Shown: piece by piece, positions 1 to 6,275 of the stretch
How positions within the stretch are numbered: position 1 is the stretch's first letter
Layout of the letters: each line of letters opens with the position of its first letter
Assembly (NCBI GenBank): GCA_020555605.1
Contig: JAJCJC010000007.1
Location: forward strand, 27,344-91,343
From: a bacterium 210917-SL.2.15
Lineage (GTDB): Bacteria > Bacillota > Clostridia > Oscillospirales > Oscillospiraceae
DNA: 64,000 bases
Direction: 5' to 3'
Notes under the pieces: generated by a model
Database searches by the model: none
Seen by the model: only the letters and a program-made list of their open reading frames with translations
Told to the model about the DNA's origin: nothing
Program-made: the position numbers and the translations under genes

Positions 1-762
1 CAAATCGTCTAATGCACCTCGTGTAACCCGTTGCAGCTCTTTGTTGACGAATATATAAGCTGAACCATTTTCTATGCTCTGTGGTGCAATATCAATACAG
101 TCCCAGGTAAGGCCCAGCATTTCGCCAATGCGTAAGGAGCAGGAGAACGCCAGATTTAAGGCAAGGGAGAGGATAGGATCATCACAGACTTCCATAGCCT
201 TGCTCAGAGTTTCGGCAGTCCATATATCCCGTTCTTTATGTTCTTCTTTGGGAAGTGTCGCATTCAGGACAGGGTTACGGCTGATTAGTTCCCAACGCAC
301 CGCCTGATTAAAGGCACTGCGAAGTAGCTTGTGAATTTCTCTTACTGTATGCGGGGTCAGATATTCGCTTGTGGGTTTGCGGTTGTTGACGCTTACCGTT
401 TTCACAGAGAGCAGATCGCGGTAATACTTATCCATCATCCTTGGAGTGATGTCGGATAGTAACATATCTCCGATAATAGGAGTTATGTAGTTTCTCGCCA
501 GGCCACGGCGGCTTTCATATGTTGACATTGCCCAGGTATTTACACCATAGATGGACATATATTCATCGAGCAGATCGTTCAGGGTCTTTGCCGTAGGAAT
601 AAAGAAGGTTCCAGAGTCCTGCTCATACTCAATTTGCTTTTTTCGTTTTTTTGCTTCTGCATTTGTGCTGAAGGTTTCCCAACGCTGTCTGCGTTTTCCG
701 TTTTCATCTGTGTAATCATACACCACAGAATATTTGCTTTTACGCTTCACGATAGATGCCAT
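1..762 (-). CDS. int: Tyrosine recombinase (integrase), 3' part outside window
   Basis: Site-specific recombinase expected to integrate and excise the element. Translating the complement from ATG 762 gives about 254 codons without a stop up to the window edge, so the catalytic C-terminus with the nucleophilic Tyr is not seen. The first ~50 residues (KRKSKYSVVYDYTDENGKR) resemble an arm-type DNA-binding domain. Residues ~60-170 fit the SAM-like core-binding domain, and CSLRIGEMLGLTW near residue 210 carries the first catalytic Arg. ATG 762 is preferred over the ATG at 768 because AAAGGAGC lies about 8 nt upstream of it. The upstream excisionase gene overlaps its start, which suggests translational coupling. 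Confidence 0.9.
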   Translation of the reverse strand, partial: MASIVKRKSKYSVVYDYTDENGKRRQRWETFSTNAEAKKRKKQIEYEQDSGTFFIPTAKTLNDLLDEYMSIYGVNTWAMSTYESRRGLARNYITPIIGDMLLSDITPRMMDKYYRDLLSVKTVSVNNRKPTSEYLTPHTVREIHKLLRSAFNQAVRWELISRNPVLNATLPKEEHKERDIWTAETLSKAMEVCDDPILSLALNLAFSCSLRIGEMLGLTWDCIDIAPQSIENGSAYIFVNKELQRVTRGALDDL

Positions 763-1177
763 TTTCATTGCTCCTTTCTGAGATTTTCACATAATGAGTT
801 TGCTTTTGATACCAGGCTTCAAAACTGCTGGTAATGATACGAATTCTTCGATCAATCAAGGTCGTCTCAAAATAGCCCCTTTTAACAAGGTCATAAGCTG
901 TGCCAGATTTCAGCCCCAAAAGATCCGCCATTTCCGGTACTGACATCGTAGTATGCCGCCATTTCTCTCCGGGCGGTGTACCATCCACTTTTTTATAGTG
1001 GAACTGGCCGGCATACCAATCTTCAAAGCTATCCAGCATAACTCTCATTCGTCCGGCCACTTGAATTGTTTTGAAATAGTTCTTTTTAACCAACCAGTAG
1101 GATTCTACTTTACCAAGCCCAAGCATTTTGCCCATCTCTGGTACAGACATACTGGTCTTTACTCTTTGTTTCTGCAT
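740..1177 (-). CDS. Tandem excisionase-type HTH protein
   Basis: A 145-residue protein made of two similar winged-helix (HTH_17/excisionase) units. Unit one has SMSVPEMGKMLGLGK...SFEDWY and unit two has TMSVPEMADLLGLKS...SFEAWY. Each unit is about 65 residues, so the protein probably arose by internal duplication. Its 3' end overlaps the integrase start by 23 nt, as expected for a recombination directionality factor controlling int. The start at 1177 has a good GAGGAGG Shine-Dalgarno. Binding two adjacent sites with one chain is an inference. Confidence 0.75.
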   Translation of the reverse strand: MQKQRVKTSMSVPEMGKMLGLGKVESYWLVKKNYFKTIQVAGRMRVMLDSFEDWYAGQFHYKKVDGTPPGEKWRHTTMSVPEMADLLGLKSGTAYDLVKRGYFETTLIDRRIRIITSSFEAWYQKQTHYVKISERSNENGIYREA

Positions 1178-1281
1178 GGCTTTTGCCTCCTCTATAAAGT
1201 TTTTCTTGCTATGGCCTCATTGTAAGAGAAAGCAGAAAAAAAGTTAAGGATGTCGATTTGGAGATCGGCATCCTTGACAAA

Positions 1282-1509
1282 TCATTCATCTGTGTGATCC
1301 AGCCAGTCATCAAAGCTCTTTTTGGAAATGCGGATATGACCGCCGACTCTGACGCTGTGGAATACACCTTGTTTTACCAGATTATATGCTGTGGGACGAC
1401 TGATACCCAGAATGTCCTGAATCTCATCGACCGTATAGGTCCTTTTGTCATAGCTGACAGGATTTTGTTCATTAAAGCGGTTCAATTCCGCAATTCTTGC
1501 TTCAAACAT
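1282..1509 (-). CDS. xis: Excisionase-family DNA-binding protein
   Basis: A 75-residue protein with one MerR-like/HTH_17 domain: YTVDEIQDILGISRPTAYNLV followed by a wing ending SFDDWLDH. Proteins of this size beside int in Tn916/Tn1549-type elements bend DNA at the element ends and favour excision. AAAGGAGG lies 8 nt upstream of the ATG. It sits between the MazF-like gene and the double-HTH protein. The element thus has two excisionase-type genes, and which of them is the directionality factor cannot be told from sequence. Confidence 0.75.
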   Translation of the reverse strand: MFEARIAELNRFNEQNPVSYDKRTYTVDEIQDILGISRPTAYNLVKQGVFHSVRVGGHIRISKKSFDDWLDHTDE

Positions 1510-1539
1510 AAAAACGCCTCCTTTATCCGGTAAGTGGCC

Positions 1540-1920
1540 TTACGGAGCCTCCATTTCCTCCGGAATATGAATATCTAAACTAACTTGCAGGGCATCATCA
1601 ATCGCTCTCATTTCTTCGCGAGATACGCGCCCAATGTACGATAAAACACGCCTTTTATCAATCGTTTTAATTTGCTCCAGCAGAACAACAGATTTCAGTC
1701 CAAGCTCTGGAACGCTCTCCAGTGCATAGTGTGTGGGCAGCTCCTTTTTCTTGATCCATTTACTGGTGAGCGGAGCTACGATCAAAGTGGGGCAGAAAAA
1801 ATTCCCCACATTGTTTTGAAGAACCAGGACAGGACGGGTGCCGCCTTGCTCTGATCCAAAATAAGGGTTCAAATTGGCATAATATAAATCCCCACGCTTA
1901 TAAATCCAATCTTCTTTCAT
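1540..1920 (-). CDS. MazF/PemK-family endoribonuclease toxin
   Basis: A 126-residue protein with the PemK/MazF fold signature: RGDLYYANLNP near the N-terminus, GTRPVLVLQN, then TLIVAPLTSK and the KSVVLLEQIKTIDKRRL-like core. Family members cleave mRNA. The ATG at 1920 is chosen over the one at 1926 because AGGAGG then sits 6 nt upstream. No MazE-like antitoxin is adjacent, since its neighbours are an excisionase and a short ORF. It may serve element maintenance or be held in check by a distant antitoxin. Confidence 0.85.
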   Translation of the reverse strand: MKEDWIYKRGDLYYANLNPYFGSEQGGTRPVLVLQNNVGNFFCPTLIVAPLTSKWIKKKELPTHYALESVPELGLKSVVLLEQIKTIDKRRVLSYIGRVSREEMRAIDDALQVSLDIHIPEEMEAP

Positions 1921-1956
1921 GTTCATCCTCCTATGTTTTGAGATTTGATTATGTAA

Positions 1957-1989
1957 GAAGGAGGCTCTGCAAATTACAGAGTCTCCTTC
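1957..1989. terminator. Hairpin upstream of the MazF gene
   Basis: GAAGGAG-g-CTCTG at 1957-1969 pairs with CAGAG-t-CTCCTTC at 1977-1989, giving about 12 bp with one mismatch. No clear T-run follows on either strand, so it could be a weak terminator or an mRNA structure in the 5' leader of the MazF-xis-int transcript. Confidence 0.4.
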
Positions 1990-2011
1990 AATTTAGCGCC
2001 TGTTTTATCCC

Positions 2012-2113
2012 TTACTTGTCCACGACACCCCAGGGATTTGGGTAATCATTAAGCCGCAGGTGGCTGGCCTGCTTCTCAGGAATTTCACCTCCACTTCGTT
2101 TGGTCTTACCCAT
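2012..2113 (-). CDS. Possible 33-residue small protein
   Basis: On the minus strand ATG 2113 to TAA 2012 encodes a peptide starting MGKTKRSGGEIPEKQ and ending DYPNPWGVVDK. The mix of charged residues with a PNPWGVVD tail looks protein-like rather than random. Two in-frame stops lie 5 and 6 codons before the ATG, and no good Shine-Dalgarno is visible. It could be a small gene or the relic of a larger one. The rest of the 1927-2407 gap holds hairpins and a possible promoter but no other convincing ORF. Confidence 0.35.
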   Translation of the reverse strand: MGKTKRSGGEIPEKQASHLRLNDYPNPWGVVDK

Positions 2114-2333
2114 GGCCTGCGACGGTTGTTATCACGCTCGGACTATGGCTGTAAGAGAGCTTTCCTCCTTGTTATGCCATGACCGGATGCCATCCGATGT
2201 ATTCCAGCCTGATATATTTCTGATAAACCGCAAACTCATCTATACAGCAAAAATGGGTTGGCCTGTTATGTGAGTGGCAGCTCTCAGAAAATATACCGCT
2301 GATGTAGCGGCAATTACGCCCAAAGAGGATCAA

Positions 2334-2362
2334 ACTTAATGATTCGTATATGAGGTTGTCAA
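2334..2362 (-). promoter_or_regulatory. Candidate promoter for the MazF-xis-int unit
   Basis: On the minus strand TTGACA (2357-2362) is followed after 17 bp by TTAAGT (2334-2339). The -35 is perfect and the -10 is poor. It lies between the sigma-like gene and the MazF/xis/int genes and points toward them. Confidence 0.35.
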
Positions 2363-2365
2363 GGT

Positions 2366-2394
2366 GCAAGTGAAAGGATTTCCCTCTCACTTGC
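2366..2394. terminator. Hairpin after the sigma-like gene
   Basis: GCAAGTGA (2366-2373) and TCACTTGC (2387-2394) form the base of a stem that extends with G-U pairs. It lies just past the 3' end of the sigma-like gene at 2408. No U-tract follows on the minus strand, so efficient termination is uncertain. Confidence 0.4.
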
Positions 2395-2407
2395 TACTGC
2401 CACTTTT

Positions 2408-2956
2408 TTAGAAAATCGCAACCAACTTTTTTATTTTTTCTTCAATTTTTTTCAATCGCTTATCTGCGGCTTGCCGAGTAATACCATATCGTTGGGCTAA
2501 ACAAGTTGCATTTGGTATCTTCATTTCATAATAGGACAATATAAAATCTCGTTCTGCTGGACTCAGTTTCAATAGAGCTTGGTGTAAATCCTCAAGAAGT
2601 AAATTCTGAATAGCTTGTTCCGCAGTATCAACAGATTCATCCACAAACAAATCTGTATCCTGATAACCTTCCTCTGTGCCGTCACGATCTCCCACATGGG
2701 AAACTGGGAATATAGAGCGACTTTTCTCATGTTCCTGGAGATAGCGGCTGTGGCGGTCCTCCTGTTGGTATTTTTCAAAATCTTTGCGAGAACATTCCAT
2801 GATAATGCGGTCATCTTCATCACGGAACATTTTGACTGTTTCAACAAAAAAGCGCCCAGTAAAGCAACCATTGCGGCGTGCCTTACTGAACGCTGAAAAA
2901 CTGATTTCCTCCCATTCCTGTGGGCTGTTATTTTTCCAAATGAATACTCTCGTCAT
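2408..2956 (-). CDS. Sigma-70 region-4-like transcription factor
   Basis: A 182-residue protein. The last ~70 residues read like sigma region 4: an alpha-helical LHQALLKLSPAERDFILSYY, then the HTH CLAQRYGITRQAADKRLKKI. The N-terminal ~110 residues are polar and unrecognised (no region 2 is obvious). Similar small sigma-like proteins control transfer or excision genes in Gram-positive ICEs. The start at 2956 is set by GGAGGAAAGG 5 nt upstream. That Shine-Dalgarno abuts a 12-bp hairpin and is preceded by an 11-codon leader ORF, so translation is probably regulated. Confidence 0.65.
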   Translation of the reverse strand: MTRVFIWKNNSPQEWEEISFSAFSKARRNGCFTGRFFVETVKMFRDEDDRIIMECSRKDFEKYQQEDRHSRYLQEHEKSRSIFPVSHVGDRDGTEEGYQDTDLFVDESVDTAEQAIQNLLLEDLHQALLKLSPAERDFILSYYEMKIPNATCLAQRYGITRQAADKRLKKIEEKIKKLVAIF

Positions 2957-2966
2957 ATCCTTTCCT

Positions 2967-3002
2967 CCGTTCAAATTCTTGGTAGTCAGCGAATTTGAAC
3001 GG
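2967..3002 (-). promoter_or_regulatory. Translational attenuator hairpin before the sigma-like gene
   Basis: A perfect 12-bp inverted repeat, CCGTTCAAATTC (2967-2978) and GAATTTGAACGG (2991-3002), with a 12-nt loop. In the mRNA its 3' arm runs into the GGAGG of the sigma-like gene, sharing two G residues. The 5' arm starts 3 nt after the stop codon of the leader peptide at 3005-3040. A ribosome stopping there would melt the stem. Confidence 0.65.
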
Positions 3003-3004
3003 TG

Positions 3005-3040
3005 TCATGGATATTTTGCTATGTACGCCTCCCAGCGCAT
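3005..3040 (-). CDS. Leader peptide, 11 residues (MRWEAYIAKYP)
   Basis: ATG 3040 to TGA 3005 encodes MRWEAYIAKYP, preceded by TTAGGAGGCCGGT, a strong Shine-Dalgarno. It ends directly before the hairpin that borders the ribosome-binding site of the sigma-like gene. A strong RBS, a tiny ORF and a downstream SD-proximal stem form the standard layout of leader-peptide translational control. What would stall or load ribosomes is unknown. Confidence 0.6.
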   Translation of the reverse strand: MRWEAYIAKYP

Positions 3041-3127
3041 ACCGGCCTCCTAATACCGGGCAAAGAAAAAGGCCGGAAGTGTTTTCACCTCCAGCCATGT
3101 TCCTGCCGCCATATTGCAGCAGGAATG

Positions 3128-3151
3128 AAAAAAGCCCGGTTAATGCCGGGC
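3128..3151 (-). terminator. Rho-independent terminator after the ArpU-like gene
   Basis: On the minus strand GCCCGG (3146-3151) and CCGGGC (3134-3139) form a GC-rich stem followed by TTTTTT (3128-3133). It lies downstream of the gene at 3268-3804 and upstream of the leader peptide of the sigma-like gene. Confidence 0.8.
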
Positions 3152-3236
3152 CTTATGTAGAAAAGTATTCAATTTAGCGCATTCCTGCCACTATACCAAG
3201 TATAGCAGGTCGGAAGTCGGAAGGGAGTAGGGATTA

Positions 3237-3287
3237 GGTCGGGGATTTGTCGGGATTTAGTCGGGATTTAGTCGGGATTTAGTCGGG
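3237..3287. repeat. Tandem 11-bp repeats (GTCGGGATTTA)
   Basis: Three perfect head-to-tail copies of GTCGGGATTTA occupy 3249-3281. A 6-nt partial copy follows at 3282-3287 and a degenerate copy precedes (3237-3248). They overlap the last codons of the gene at 3268-3804. The unit equals one helical turn, so this could be an iteron-like protein-binding array. Replication slippage at the gene end is the plain alternative. Confidence 0.75.
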
Positions 3288-3804
3288 GCAGCTCCTCCAG
3301 GACTTCTGGAATAGAATATCCAAACAAGCAAACAGAAAATAAATAGATGGCTTCTCGTTTTCGGTCATAAAAGACACTGCGCTCTATATTTAGTTCTTCC
3401 AGCAATTCTTTCTCTGTACTGTTGAACCGATAGATGAATTGCTTAGTCAAAATTTCATAGTAAAGTTCTCCTCGATCTGGATACCGTTTCAGACGAAGGA
3501 GTGCACGGTCAATAATATTGACCAGCATTTGATTTTGAACAAGGCAGCAAACTTTTTCTTCAAAGGATTGCAGTTCAATATCTGGTGCAAAATTTTCAAG
3601 ATAGCAGAGGCCAGACTCTATATCTTGTTCTCCCATAATCCAAGCAGTTTCTTGTAATTCTTCTGCCCGTTCACTCAGAACCCAGACTACATCACGGTAA
3701 ATCTTTAGAATCAGCTTACTTCTATGAAACGCAGCGTCGCTGTTAAGCCCCAAAGCTGTTAGCCTGCTGTTACATTTTTGGATTGTTGTACTTTCTTTTC
3801 TCAT
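3268..3804 (-). CDS. ArpU/sigma-like phage-type transcriptional regulator
   Basis: A 178-residue protein whose C-terminal half (FNSTEKELLEELNIERSVFY...KREAIYLFSVCLFG) matches the pattern of ArpU/RinA-like late activators and sigma-region-4-like HTH proteins: a short HTH, then YDRKREAI and a hydrophobic helix. The N-terminal half is helical and unassigned. A 20-bp palindrome TGTTCG-N8-CGAACA overlaps its leader, the same operator as before the XRE gene, so it is probably under that repressor. It may switch on excision or transfer genes. The 3' end is built from the 11-bp repeats. Confidence 0.55.
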   Translation of the reverse strand: MRKESTTIQKCNSRLTALGLNSDAAFHRSKLILKIYRDVVWVLSERAEELQETAWIMGEQDIESGLCYLENFAPDIELQSFEEKVCCLVQNQMLVNIIDRALLRLKRYPDRGELYYEILTKQFIYRFNSTEKELLEELNIERSVFYDRKREAIYLFSVCLFGYSIPEVLEELPRLNPD

Positions 3805-3818
3805 AGAACATCCCTCCT

Positions 3819-3838
3819 TGTTCGCAATATTGCGAACA
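3819..3838. promoter_or_regulatory. Operator palindrome TGTTCGCAATATTGCGAACA
   Basis: A perfect 20-bp palindrome lies directly upstream of the Shine-Dalgarno of the ArpU-like gene. The half-site TGTTCG with 8-bp spacing recurs at 4922-4941 before the XRE gene. It is most likely the binding site of that XRE repressor. Confidence 0.75.
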
Positions 3839-3908
3839 TATTAGGTACAAAATAGCATAGCAGAGGAGAGTGAGAGAGGGCAGTGCCTCCCTCTATTCCC
3901 CCCTTTGG

Positions 3909-4523
3909 TTATATCAGGTTCCTGGATTTTAGACGAATCTGCATTGCTTGCTTGGAAACCTCAAAAATATTTGCCATTTCTGCAATGAGCTGTTCATCTG
4001 TCCGGCCTATTCTAATCCGGTAAAAACATTTTTTGATCTGCGGTAAAGGCATCAGCAGAGCAGAGGCCAGAGTATCCGCCTGACGCTCAATTATGCCATG
4101 ACTTTCGTCGGAAGAAACATTTCCGTTATACGCAGCAACATCTCCTGTACCGGAGTATAACTTCTTATGCAGTACCCAATGAGCCAACTCATGGGCACAG
4201 GTAAAACGGAGCCGTCCCAATTTTGACGGATCACAAAGCCGTTCATCAATTAAGATTGTACCGGCTCTTACTGCAATCATTCGATACTGTCTCTGTATCT
4301 GGTCATATAAGACAACAGCACCGTCATCGAAAATGGTTTCCCCTAATATATTTGGTTTTTTTCTTAGTGTATGAAACTCCAGGATTAGGTCAAACTTTGT
4401 CTCGATGATGGTTTCGATTGGCACAGGACATGGTTGCCCGGATAGCAGAGAGGGATCATATTCCATCAAGATTTTTCGCCCTACCGCTTCGATTGCTTCT
4501 GTACGGATTTGTGGAATTGACAA
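3909..4523 (-). CDS. ImmA/IrrE-family metallopeptidase
   Basis: A 204-residue protein (DUF955/ImmA type). The zinc motif HELAH is seen in FTCAHELAHWVLH near residue 115, with a downstream Glu-containing helix (ERQADTLASALLMP). In ICEBs1 the ImmA protease cleaves the ImmR repressor to induce the element. Here the gene lies 12 bp downstream of an XRE repressor gene, the same arrangement. The reading frame appears to start with TTG at 4523, with GGGGAGAG just upstream. Confidence 0.85.
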   Translation of the reverse strand: MSIPQIRTEAIEAVGRKILMEYDPSLLSGQPCPVPIETIIETKFDLILEFHTLRKKPNILGETIFDDGAVVLYDQIQRQYRMIAVRAGTILIDERLCDPSKLGRLRFTCAHELAHWVLHKKLYSGTGDVAAYNGNVSSDESHGIIERQADTLASALLMPLPQIKKCFYRIRIGRTDEQLIAEMANIFEVSKQAMQIRLKSRNLI

Positions 4524-4535
4524 AGCTCTCCCCCC

Positions 4536-4904
4536 CTATCGTTTACGCTCCTTTAGCATTTTCATAAATGTCTGCCATTCTTCATCGGTAGCGTCTACTT
4601 CTTTTGCCACACGCAAGGCTGCCCGAACAATATCTTTTTCCATGATATAGTCTGGCAAATCAGCAGATACTGTATTGCGTGATTTTGCGGCCAGATCCAA
4701 AAGCAACTCATGTTCTGATTTATCCAAATTCAGAAAGGCGGAGATGCGTTCCACAAAATCTCCATTGGGTGCAGGACGGCGGCTTTGTTCAATATCACAC
4801 AGATAACCGTAAGCAATATTCAAATGCTTGGCTGTATCGCGTAAATTGAATTTGTGCGCCTTGCGTTTCTCGGCTATAAATGATCCAAAAGTTATATTGC
4901 CCAC
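4536..4904 (-). CDS. XRE-family repressor (ImmR-like)
   Basis: About 122 residues with an N-terminal HTH: FGSFIAEKRKAHKFNLRDTA followed by AYGYLCDIEQSRR, the usual XRE helix 3 signature. A GTG at 4904 is favoured because GAGAGG lies 8 nt upstream. A GTG at 4913 would leave no spacing. It is paired with the ImmA-type protease downstream, so it is probably the target of proteolysis during induction. The operator at 4922-4941 overlaps its own leader, which suggests autoregulation. Confidence 0.8.
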   Translation of the reverse strand: MGNITFGSFIAEKRKAHKFNLRDTAKHLNIAYGYLCDIEQSRRPAPNGDFVERISAFLNLDKSEHELLLDLAAKSRNTVSADLPDYIMEKDIVRAALRVAKEVDATDEEWQTFMKMLKERKR

Positions 4905-4921
4905 AGCATTCACCTCTCATT

Positions 4922-4941
4922 TGTTCGACGAACTGCGAACA
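4922..4941. promoter_or_regulatory. Operator TGTTCG-N8-CGAACA before the XRE gene
   Basis: TGTTCG (4922-4927) and CGAACA (4936-4941) have the same arms and 8-bp spacing as the palindrome at 3819-3838. A further GAACA-AC-TGTTC palindrome lies at about 4961-4972, inside the promoter spacer. Confidence 0.75.
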
Positions 4942-4951
4942 TCTTGCTTAT

Positions 4952-4980
4952 ATTGTATATCGAACAACTGTTCAGTTCAA
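4952..4980 (-). promoter_or_regulatory. Promoter of the XRE-ImmA operon
   Basis: On the minus strand TTGAAC (4975-4980), 17 bp, then TACAAT (4952-4957) give a good sigma-A-type promoter. An operator lies just downstream and half-sites lie within the spacer, which fits repression by the encoded XRE protein. Confidence 0.7.
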
Positions 4981-4998
4981 GGGTAAAAATTGAATTTG

Positions 4999-5032
4999 AA
5001 AAGAGGTGTTAAAAATCAATAACACCTCTTTT
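4999..5032. terminator. Bidirectional terminator after the WYL gene
   Basis: AAAAGAGGTGTTA (4999-5011) pairs perfectly with TAACACCTCTTTT (5020-5032). The flanking A and T runs let it work in both directions. It begins 4 bp past the WYL gene stop. Confidence 0.85.
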
Positions 5033-5035
5033 GCG

Positions 5036-5998
5036 CTATATAAATTCCTGAGCGATTTGCTGCATTTCTGTAATGCACTCTTTGGGGGATAGAATCTTTA
5101 TTTTCCCCTTGAATTTGAATATCCAGCCATAAAAGGTTCCACTGGGGTTTACTTCAATTCTTGCTGTGAAGTGTGCGTCATCATATTTCTCAACAGGTAC
5201 ATCTTCTCCATAATGATCTATGATTACACGCATCAGTTCGTTTTCACATACCAGGGTTACTTCTTTCGATGACTCTGAGGTAAACATATCCACCATTGTG
5301 TTTGTATAGGAGGCTACATCAAATCCCTCTATCGGTATAAAGCAAGTTTCAAGGGTTTCTACGCCTGTTAGCCGATCTACACGGAAGTGAGCAATCTTCT
5401 GATGCTTCAGAGAAAATCCAATCAAATAGTAATGGTCATTTTTCCATTCAAGCGCATAGGGATTTACGACATAATAATATCCATCATGCTTCAAGATTTT
5501 CTTTTTTTCCTGAGTATATTCATAGTATTGGAACCGAATTTGCTGATGGTTTCCAATCGCTGTTTGGATATTATCAATGATATAGTAAACCTTTTCATTA
5601 TGCGGTTTGACACGGCTGGATAAAGCAGCAAATTTTTGAAGCTGCTCTGCCTGATGTGTGCTGGTCAGACGGCATAATTTCTGTACCAGTTCCTCGGATT
5701 TCTTGGCAGAAATGATCTTCGAGGATGCTACTGCGTCTGTCAGCATTTTCAGTTCTGGATACTCAAACAGGCGGCTTCCCATAAAATATTGGTTTTGGGT
5801 ACTCTTGACCACCACAATATCAATTCCTGCATCGATCAGAGTATTGGTATCCGCGTAAACAGTCTGCCGCACTGCCTGAATTCCTTTTCCATTCAGATGG
5901 GAAATGATTTCAGATACTGTGGCGGGATGGTTTTCATCGGTCCGCGCATAGAGAAACCGGAGTAATTCCAGTATCCGCATATTTGTTGAATTCTGCAT
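5036..5998 (-). CDS. WYL-domain transcriptional regulator
   Basis: A 320-residue protein. An N-terminal winged HTH (RILELLRFLYARTDENHPAT...SHLNGKGI...VYADTNTL) is followed by a WYL domain around residues 150-220 (QIRFQYYEY, VNPYALEWKNDHYYLIGF, HFRVDRL) and a C-terminal WCX-like extension. WYL proteins sense ligands, often nucleic-acid-derived, and control defence or DNA-damage genes. AGGAGGTGAAGT precedes ATG 5998. It lies between the ICE control genes and the IS110 insertion next to the immunity array. Its targets are unknown. Confidence 0.85.
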   Translation of the reverse strand: MQNSTNMRILELLRFLYARTDENHPATVSEIISHLNGKGIQAVRQTVYADTNTLIDAGIDIVVVKSTQNQYFMGSRLFEYPELKMLTDAVASSKIISAKKSEELVQKLCRLTSTHQAEQLQKFAALSSRVKPHNEKVYYIIDNIQTAIGNHQQIRFQYYEYTQEKKKILKHDGYYYVVNPYALEWKNDHYYLIGFSLKHQKIAHFRVDRLTGVETLETCFIPIEGFDVASYTNTMVDMFTSESSKEVTLVCENELMRVIIDHYGEDVPVEKYDDAHFTARIEVNPSGTFYGWIFKFKGKIKILSPKECITEMQQIAQEFI

Positions 5999-6028
5999 AC
6001 TTCACCTCCTACAATAATAATTGCGGTT

Positions 6029-6275
6029 AAAGGCGCGGCAGCCAGCCGCGTCTTTTTCCATCTCAAAGCCGAAGCTGTTAGAATGGGAGAGTAAATGGCC
6101 TGACCCATATCACCTTGGGCCAACCCGCCCGTCGAGGAGTCCGTCAGCCGCCTCTCTCATTCGCAGCATTCGATTTGCGCAGGTAGAGCCACCTTGTGCG
6201 CTCGCGTCACTCAGGAGATTGAACAGGCAATGAGGAAAGAGCGGAAAGCCATATCCAATCAGAAGGAGGAACAAA
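6029..6275 (+). ncRNA. IS110 left non-coding end, possible bridge RNA region
   Basis: About 250 bp without a gene precede the transposase. The stretch contains a CGCGGC-agcca-GCCGCG hairpin followed by TCTTTTT near 6032-6053, and other short GC stems. IS110-group elements such as IS621 encode a bridge RNA in the non-coding end before the transposase. Position and structure fit, but loops and guide sequences cannot be defined here. Confidence 0.4.

Noticed and set aside
2172..2390. 72-codon minus-strand ORF before the MazF gene
   Set aside because: It has no ribosome site, covers a hairpin and a candidate promoter, and does not look like a conserved protein.
3237..3287. CRISPR-like repeats
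   Set aside because: The units are only 11 bp and abut each other without spacers. There is no cas gene in the window.
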